A DNA stretch of 17,787 nucleotides from an uncultured Erysipelotrichaceae bacterium (lineage in GTDB: Bacteria; Bacillota_I; Bacilli_A; Erysipelotrichales; Erysipelotrichaceae): contig OMUX01000210.1 in assembly GCA_900314345.1 (NCBI GenBank), positions 1 through 17,787 on the forward strand, read 5' to 3'. Made by a program: the position numbers and the translations under genes. Shown one piece after another: positions 14,057-17,787 of the stretch. Positions within the stretch are counted from its first letter, which is position 1, and the number at the start of each line of letters is the position of its first letter. Under the pieces are notes generated by a model. That model saw only the letters and a list, made by a program, of their open reading frames with translations, did not search any database and was not told the origin of the DNA.

Positions 14057-14148
14057 AGGGTGTAATGAAAATGATGGACTGACAGGCAGGAACCGTTCAG
14101 AAAAATCATCGGAATTTCATTGTTTGCTGTGAATGAAAGGCATGGATA

Positions 14149-14157
14149 TGCTAAACT
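14149..14157 (+). promoter_or_regulatory. Candidate extended -10 of the DegV-family gene
   Basis: TGCTAAACT, the same TGC-TA form as other promoters here (-10 match 4 of 6), 29 bp ahead of the start. An alternative reading is TTGCTG (14124-14129), 17 bp, TATGCT (14147-14152). Confidence 0.4.
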
Positions 14158-14186
14158 GCACTACGTAAATCGGAAAGAGGATCTTC

Positions 14187-15044
14187 ATGCTCAGGATAGT
14201 CGCAGACAGCAGCTGTGATCTGACACAGAAGGAAGCACAGGAGCTTGGCATTACCGTCATGCCTCTGGGTGTCAGGTTCAACAATGATGAATATCAGGAT
14301 GGCATCGATATGGATGCTGATCGTTTCTATGACCTTCTGGAGAAGTCAGATGTGCTTCCCAAGACCATTGCCATCAATGCGTTCACCTATGAGGAACAGT
14401 TCCGTGCCCTGATGGTGAATGAGGATGACCAGGTGCTTTGCATCACCATCGGATCCAAGCTGAGCTCTTCCTATCAGAATGCATGCCGGGCAGCCGAGCA
14501 GTTCAACGGCAGGGTTACGGTCATTGATTCAGAGACAACCTGCATTCCCTATCAGGTCATTGTGCGGCAGGCCGCAAGGCTCAACAAAATGGGTACGGAT
14601 CCTCATGCGTTGATCACAAGCCTGCAGGTGGATGTGAAGCGGGCAAGGCTTGTGGCTATGCTGGATACCCTGGAGTATCTCAGAAAAGGCGGAAGGATTT
14701 CTGCAGTCGCAGCTGCGGCAGGAAAGATCCTGGGCTATAAGCCGGTCATCACCATTGAAAACGGCAAGGTGGATGTTGTGGGCAAGGCAAGAGGCCTGCA
14801 CAGTGCCGGTGCCCTGATGGTGAAGTACATTGAAGAACACAACGGCATTGACTTCTCCATGCCTGTCAGTACCTCCTACAGCGGACACAGCGACTACAAC
14901 CTGCAGAACTGGATCAAGAGCCACGGAGATATCCTGGAAGGACATGAAGCAGAGATCCATGAGTCGCAGATGGGCAGTGTTGTAGGCACACACTGTGGTC
15001 CTGGTGTAGTAGGCATTGCCTATTTCTCAAAGAATGAGAAGTGA
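14187..15044 (+). CDS. DegV-family fatty-acid-binding protein (FakB-like)
   Basis: 285 residues, the normal DegV length. These cytosolic proteins hold one fatty acid and can present it to the kinase FakA for phosphorylation and entry into phospholipid synthesis. Family landmarks: MLRIVADSSCDLT, GVRFNNDEYQDGID, GSKLSSSYQNA (S90, S93), VIDSETT, LEYLRKGGRIS, AGKILGYKPVITIENGKV and VVGTHCGPGVVGIAYF (H269). The usual PKTSQPS segment that lines the carboxylate end of the pocket reads PKTIAIN (T60 kept, Ser-Gln-Pro lost), so ligand choice may differ from characterised FakB proteins. GGAAAGAGG (14172-14180) fixes the start. There is no fakA neighbour. It is divergent from the SNF2 gene and followed by a hairpin. 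Confidence 0.88.
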   Translation: MLRIVADSSCDLTQKEAQELGITVMPLGVRFNNDEYQDGIDMDADRFYDLLEKSDVLPKTIAINAFTYEEQFRALMVNEDDQVLCITIGSKLSSSYQNACRAAEQFNGRVTVIDSETTCIPYQVIVRQAARLNKMGTDPHALITSLQVDVKRARLVAMLDTLEYLRKGGRISAVAAAAGKILGYKPVITIENGKVDVVGKARGLHSAGALMVKYIEEHNGIDFSMPVSTSYSGHSDYNLQNWIKSHGDILEGHEAEIHESQMGSVVGTHCGPGVVGIAYFSKNEK

Positions 15045-15050
15045 ATGATG

Positions 15051-15079
15051 AGCTCCTGAAACAACGGGAGCTTTTCTTG
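15051..15079 (+). terminator. Hairpin terminator after the DegV-family gene
   Basis: AGCTCC, loop of 10 bases, GGAGCT, then TTTTCTTG. Six-base-pair stem with a short U-tract; moderate strength. Confidence 0.65.
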
Positions 15080-15112
15080 TGGTTTGTCAAGAGCTGTATT
15101 TTCTCACGCTTG

Positions 15113-15121
15113 TGCTAAGAT
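15113..15121 (+). promoter_or_regulatory. Extended -10 promoter of tex
   Basis: TGCTAAGAT (TAAGAT, 4 of 6, with TGn extension). TTGTCA at 15084-15089 is too distant (26 bp) to be its -35. The 70-base leader that follows contains a small stem CTGCC-TTTGAT-GGCAG; no known riboswitch is recognisable. Confidence 0.4.
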
Positions 15122-15193
15122 GAAACGGCACTGCCTTTGATGGCAGGGAATGACCTGCGGGAACATGACAGGCGGAAAGGATCAAACGAAACA

Positions 15194-17506
15194 ATGGATG
15201 AGAAGATTATCAGCCAGCTGGCGAAGGAACTGAAGATCGGCAATGATCAGGTAGAGACGGTTCTCAGCATGCTGGAGCAGGATGCGACGGTGCCGTTCAT
15301 CGCACGCTACCGCAAGGAACAGACAAAGGGACTGAATGAAGAGCAGATCCTCTTTATTCAGAAGCAGTATCAGTATGAAGTGAATCTGGCAGACCGCAAG
15401 GAAGCTGTCCTGAATGCCATTGAAACACAGGGCAAGCTGACGGATGAACTGCGTGATACGGTCAATGCCTGCACGAAGCTTTCCGAAGTGGAAGCCATCT
15501 ATGCACCATACAAGCAGAAGAAAAAGACAAGAGGCGGCGTTGCCATCAAGAATGGCCTGCAGCCTCTGGCAGACTGGATGCTTTCCCTGCCGGAAAGCGG
15601 AAGCCTGGAGGAAGAAGCAGCGAAGTATGTCAATGAGAATGTCAAGGATACAGCCGCTGCCATCCAGGGGGCCAAGGATATCATTGCTGAAGTGGTCAAC
15701 GGCAATGCAAAGCTGCGTGTTTCCTTCAAGGATACGATCGCAAAGTCCGGCTGCATCGTGACAAAGCTCAAGAAGGATGCCGTGGATGAGAAGAAGGTCT
15801 ACGAGATGTACTATGACCGCACGGAGCGTGTATCCCAGATTGCAGATCACAGAGTCATGGCCATTGACCGTGCTGAGAAGGAAAAGGTCATTGCGGTCAG
15901 CTTCACCTATGATCTGGAAGCCCTTGAGAAGGAAGCTTTCAATGCCTATGCAAAGGGACAGAGCACTGTTGTGGAGGAAGAGCTGAAGGCTGCTATTAAC
16001 GATGGCTGTGAAAGGCTGTTATTGCCGTCTGTTGAAAATGAGATCCGCGGTGATCTTTCCGACAGAGCGCATACCTCTTCCATTGAGATCTTTGCGCAGA
16101 ATCTGGAACAGCTCCTGTCCCAGCCTGCCCTTAAGGGAAGGATTGTCATGGGCTTCGACCCTGGCTTTTACAATGGCTGCAAGCTTGCGGTCATTGATGA
16201 AACAGGCAAGATGCTTACGGTGGACAAGATCTTCCCGTTCCGTGGAAAGGGCGAGGATACCGCTGCCATTGAAGCAAGCAAGAAGAAGCTTCTGTCATTG
16301 ATCAGCAGGTATCATGTACAGACCATTGCCATTGGCAACGGCACGGCTAGCCGTGAGTCTGAAAAGCTGTGTGCTGACCTTATCCAGGAAAATCATCTGG
16401 ATGTCACCTATGCCATTGTTTCTGAGGCAGGTGCTTCTGTATGGTCTGCCCAGGAAGAGGCAAGAAAAGAGTTCCCGGACATGGCGGTTGAGGAAAGATC
16501 CGCTGTATCCATCGGCAGAAGACTGCTGGATCCGCTGCCGGAGCTCATCAAGATCGATCCTAAGAGCATCGGTGTCGGACAGTACCAGCATGACCTTCCG
16601 GAAAAGGCACTCAATGAGCGCCTGGATGAGGCAGTCATGAAGGTGGTCAACCGTGTCGGTGCAGACCTGAATACCGCAAGCCCTGAGCTGCTGACTCATA
16701 TCTCCGGTCTGAATGCGGGCATTGCAAGGGAAATCGTCAACTACCGCAATGAGAACGGAAGGTTCACCAACAGAAAGCAGCTTCTGAAGGTCAAGAAGCT
16801 TGGTCCGAAGGCATTTGAACAGTGTGCCGGATTCCTGCGCATCACAGATGGCGACGAACCGCTGGATGAAACAAACATCCACCCGGAGTCCTATGACAAT
16901 GCAAAGAAGGTCATGGAAGCCTGCGGCATCACAAAGCTTGGTGTGAAGGATGCTGAGTTCCCGGAAGACAAGGTCAAGGATCTTGGCATTGATTCCTACA
17001 CGCTGCATGACATTGAGGATGCTATCAGACAGCCGCTGAGGGACTACCGTGATCAGTTTGCGGCACCGGTTCTCAAGAGCAATGTCCTGGAGCTTTCCGA
17101 TCTGCATGTCGGGGATGAGCTGGATGGAACAGTACGCAACGTTGTCGACTTCGGTGCCTTCGTGGATATCGGTCTCCATGAGGATGGTCTTGTCCACATC
17201 TCCCATATGTCCATGAACCGTATCTCTCATCCTTCCGAGGTTGTCCATGTCGGCGATATCGTCAAGGTATGGGTGTTCGGCATTGATGAGGCAAAGGGAA
17301 GAGTACAGCTTTCCCTTCTCCCGCTGGATCAGCTTGAGGCAAGGGATGCCAAGGCTGCAGAGTGGAAGAACCGCAGGAAGGACAGAAACAGGAACCAGAA
17401 CAACCGGAACAATAACCGGAAGAAGCAGGAAGAGCGCAAGCCTACCATGGAAGAGGCAACAGCTGCACTGCTTGCAAGGTTCGGCTCCAAGCATCAGTCC
17501 CGTTAA
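15194..17506 (+). CDS. tex: Tex-family transcription accessory / S1 RNA-binding protein
   Basis: 770 residues with the full Tex order. The N-terminal helical Tex domain includes TVPFIARYRKEQTKGLNEEQ and IYAPYKQKKKTRG. The YqgF/RNase-H-like domain begins at MGFDPGFYNGCKLAVID (319 on; most homologues read DPG-x-RTG here). A helix-hairpin-helix pair follows (about 488-550, NTASPELLTHISGLNAGIA), and an S1 domain is at about 637-708 (LHVGDELDGTVRNVVDFGAF). Tex binds nucleic acid and influences transcription and ribosome rescue; essentiality varies between species. The C-terminal tail after the S1 domain is rich in Arg, Lys and Asn and should bind RNA. The frame is open upstream to 15137, but AAAGGA (15176-15181) and homology place the start at 15194, a 12-bp spacing like that of the secreted protein gene. 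A strong terminator follows directly. Confidence 0.95.
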   Translation: MDEKIISQLAKELKIGNDQVETVLSMLEQDATVPFIARYRKEQTKGLNEEQILFIQKQYQYEVNLADRKEAVLNAIETQGKLTDELRDTVNACTKLSEVEAIYAPYKQKKKTRGGVAIKNGLQPLADWMLSLPESGSLEEEAAKYVNENVKDTAAAIQGAKDIIAEVVNGNAKLRVSFKDTIAKSGCIVTKLKKDAVDEKKVYEMYYDRTERVSQIADHRVMAIDRAEKEKVIAVSFTYDLEALEKEAFNAYAKGQSTVVEEELKAAINDGCERLLLPSVENEIRGDLSDRAHTSSIEIFAQNLEQLLSQPALKGRIVMGFDPGFYNGCKLAVIDETGKMLTVDKIFPFRGKGEDTAAIEASKKKLLSLISRYHVQTIAIGNGTASRESEKLCADLIQENHLDVTYAIVSEAGASVWSAQEEARKEFPDMAVEERSAVSIGRRLLDPLPELIKIDPKSIGVGQYQHDLPEKALNERLDEAVMKVVNRVGADLNTASPELLTHISGLNAGIAREIVNYRNENGRFTNRKQLLKVKKLGPKAFEQCAGFLRITDGDEPLDETNIHPESYDNAKKVMEACGITKLGVKDAEFPEDKVKDLGIDSYTLHDIEDAIRQPLRDYRDQFAAPVLKSNVLELSDLHVGDELDGTVRNVVDFGAFVDIGLHEDGLVHISHMSMNRISHPSEVVHVGDIVKVWVFGIDEAKGRVQLSLLPLDQLEARDAKAAEWKNRRKDRNRNQNNRNNNRKKQEERKPTMEEATAALLARFGSKHQSR

Positions 17507-17515
17507 TAAAGAATG

Positions 17516-17545
17516 CCAGGCTTCTTGAAGGAGGCCTGGTTTTTT
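17516..17545 (+). terminator. Rho-independent terminator after tex
   Basis: CCAGGC, 12-base loop, GCCTGG, then TTTTTT. It begins 10 bp after the tex stop. Confidence 0.9.
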
Positions 17546-17617
17546 ATACTGAATTTAACATCTTTGCGAAGAAGTCCCCATCTTCTATAAGGTGGTGATG
17601 AATTCGCTTCATAAATA

Positions 17618-17626
17618 TGCTATAAT
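17618..17626 (+). promoter_or_regulatory. Extended -10 promoter upstream of tnpB
   Basis: TGCTATAAT: perfect -10 with TGn extension in a markedly AT-rich stretch (17600-17690). It overlaps an inverted repeat CTATAA (17620-17625) / TTATAG (17636-17641). It may drive the transposase gene, or may be host sequence outside the element. Confidence 0.45.
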
Positions 17627-17687
17627 ATTATTGCGTTATAGATATATTTTGTTGCATATTATTACATATAACGATATATTTGCTTAT

Positions 17688-17707
17688 CTGACTGGTATAA
17701 CAATCAG
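17688..17707 (+). other. Small hairpin, possible IS200/IS605 left-end structure
   Basis: CTGA-c-TG, loop gtataa, CA-a-TCAG: an imperfect hairpin 28 bp ahead of the transposase start. Elements of this family carry subterminal hairpins near their ends instead of terminal inverted repeats. The assignment is a guess because neither the element's other end nor a second copy is visible. Confidence 0.3.
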
Positions 17708-17734
17708 AAAGTGTATTGAGACACAGGGAGAGAA

Positions 17735-17787
17735 ATGATTCAGAAAGCTTACCGTTACAGACTGTATCCTGATGAGAAGCAGAAGAT
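17735..17787 (+). CDS. tnpB: IS200/IS605-family TnpB (OrfB) nuclease, N-terminal fragment cut by window edge
   Basis: Only 17 codons are visible: MIQKAYRYRLYPDEKQK. This is the typical opening of TnpB/IS1341-type proteins (pattern MxxAYKYRxYPxxxQ). TnpB is an RNA-guided DNA endonuclease whose guide RNA comes from the right end of the element, outside this window. GGGAGAGA at 17727-17734 serves as ribosome site. No tnpA (Y1 transposase) lies upstream within the window, so a stand-alone TnpB element, or one with tnpA downstream, is likely. Confidence 0.8.
   Translation, partial: MIQKAYRYRLYPDEKQK

Noticed and set aside
10813..14109. SNF2 gene as part of a defence island
   Set aside because: No nuclease, methylase, PLD or other defence gene adjoins it; neighbours are an EAL protein, a DegV-family protein and tex, each with its own promoter and terminator signals.
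15122..15193. Riboswitch or small RNA in the tex leader
   Set aside because: Only a 5-bp stem and a short imperfect one are visible; no known aptamer signature and no terminator or anti-terminator pair.
16295..17494. 399-codon open frame on the minus strand
   Set aside because: Antisense to tex through its YqgF, HhH and S1 domains; cysteine- and histidine-rich shadow composition with no domain.

Overview
The window is bacterial and reads as a chromosomal segment of a Bacillota (Firmicutes) species of moderate GC. The evidence is a DarA-type cyclic-di-AMP receptor, a DegV/FakB-like lipid-binding protein, Tex, strong AGGAGG-type ribosome sites, and repeated TGC-extended -10 promoters. Abundant Rpn-type nucleases and the overall protein character suggest an Erysipelotrichia-like gut commensal. 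That placement is an inference; no rRNA or tRNA gene is present to support it.

Left part (1-2400): the 3' portion of an Rpn/PD-(D/E)XK nuclease gene enters from the left edge. It is followed by a monocistronic darA with its own promoter and hairpin terminator. Next comes a decayed stretch (1211-1600) holding a C-terminal remnant of a GntP-like permease on the minus strand and a doubtful small plus-strand ORF, then a GNAT acetyltransferase. The GNAT gene converges, with 3 bp between stop codons, on a glutaredoxin-like gene.

Centre (2116-8796): this is the most interesting block, a divergent cassette. On the minus strand a TetR regulator and a glutaredoxin-like protein overlap by ATGA. On the plus strand an MMPL/RND-type exporter is followed 20 bp later by a very large secreted protein. 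The shared 140-bp intergenic region carries two matching 19-bp palindromic operators around the exporter promoter. The secreted protein (about 1168 aa) has a signal peptide, an N-terminal conserved domain, and two blocks of Leu-x-x-Gly heptads. Between the blocks lies a roughly 700-residue insert with a 41-residue tandem repeat array, which is the main candidate for something undescribed. A strong terminator closes the operon.

Right part (8881-17787): a membrane-bound EAL phosphodiesterase with a degenerate GGDEF domain; a bidirectional terminator; a convergent SWIM/SNF2 helicase gene on the minus strand; a DegV-family gene divergent from it; then tex and its terminator. An AT-rich stretch leads into the first 17 codons of an IS200/IS605-family TnpB gene cut by the window edge.

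Functionally, most genes outside the central cassette look like independent single-gene units with their own extended -10 promoters and hairpin terminators. The central cassette looks like a regulated export or envelope-remodelling module: a TetR sensor represses an RND-type pump and its extracellular coiled-coil partner, and a thiol-redox protein is translated together with the regulator.
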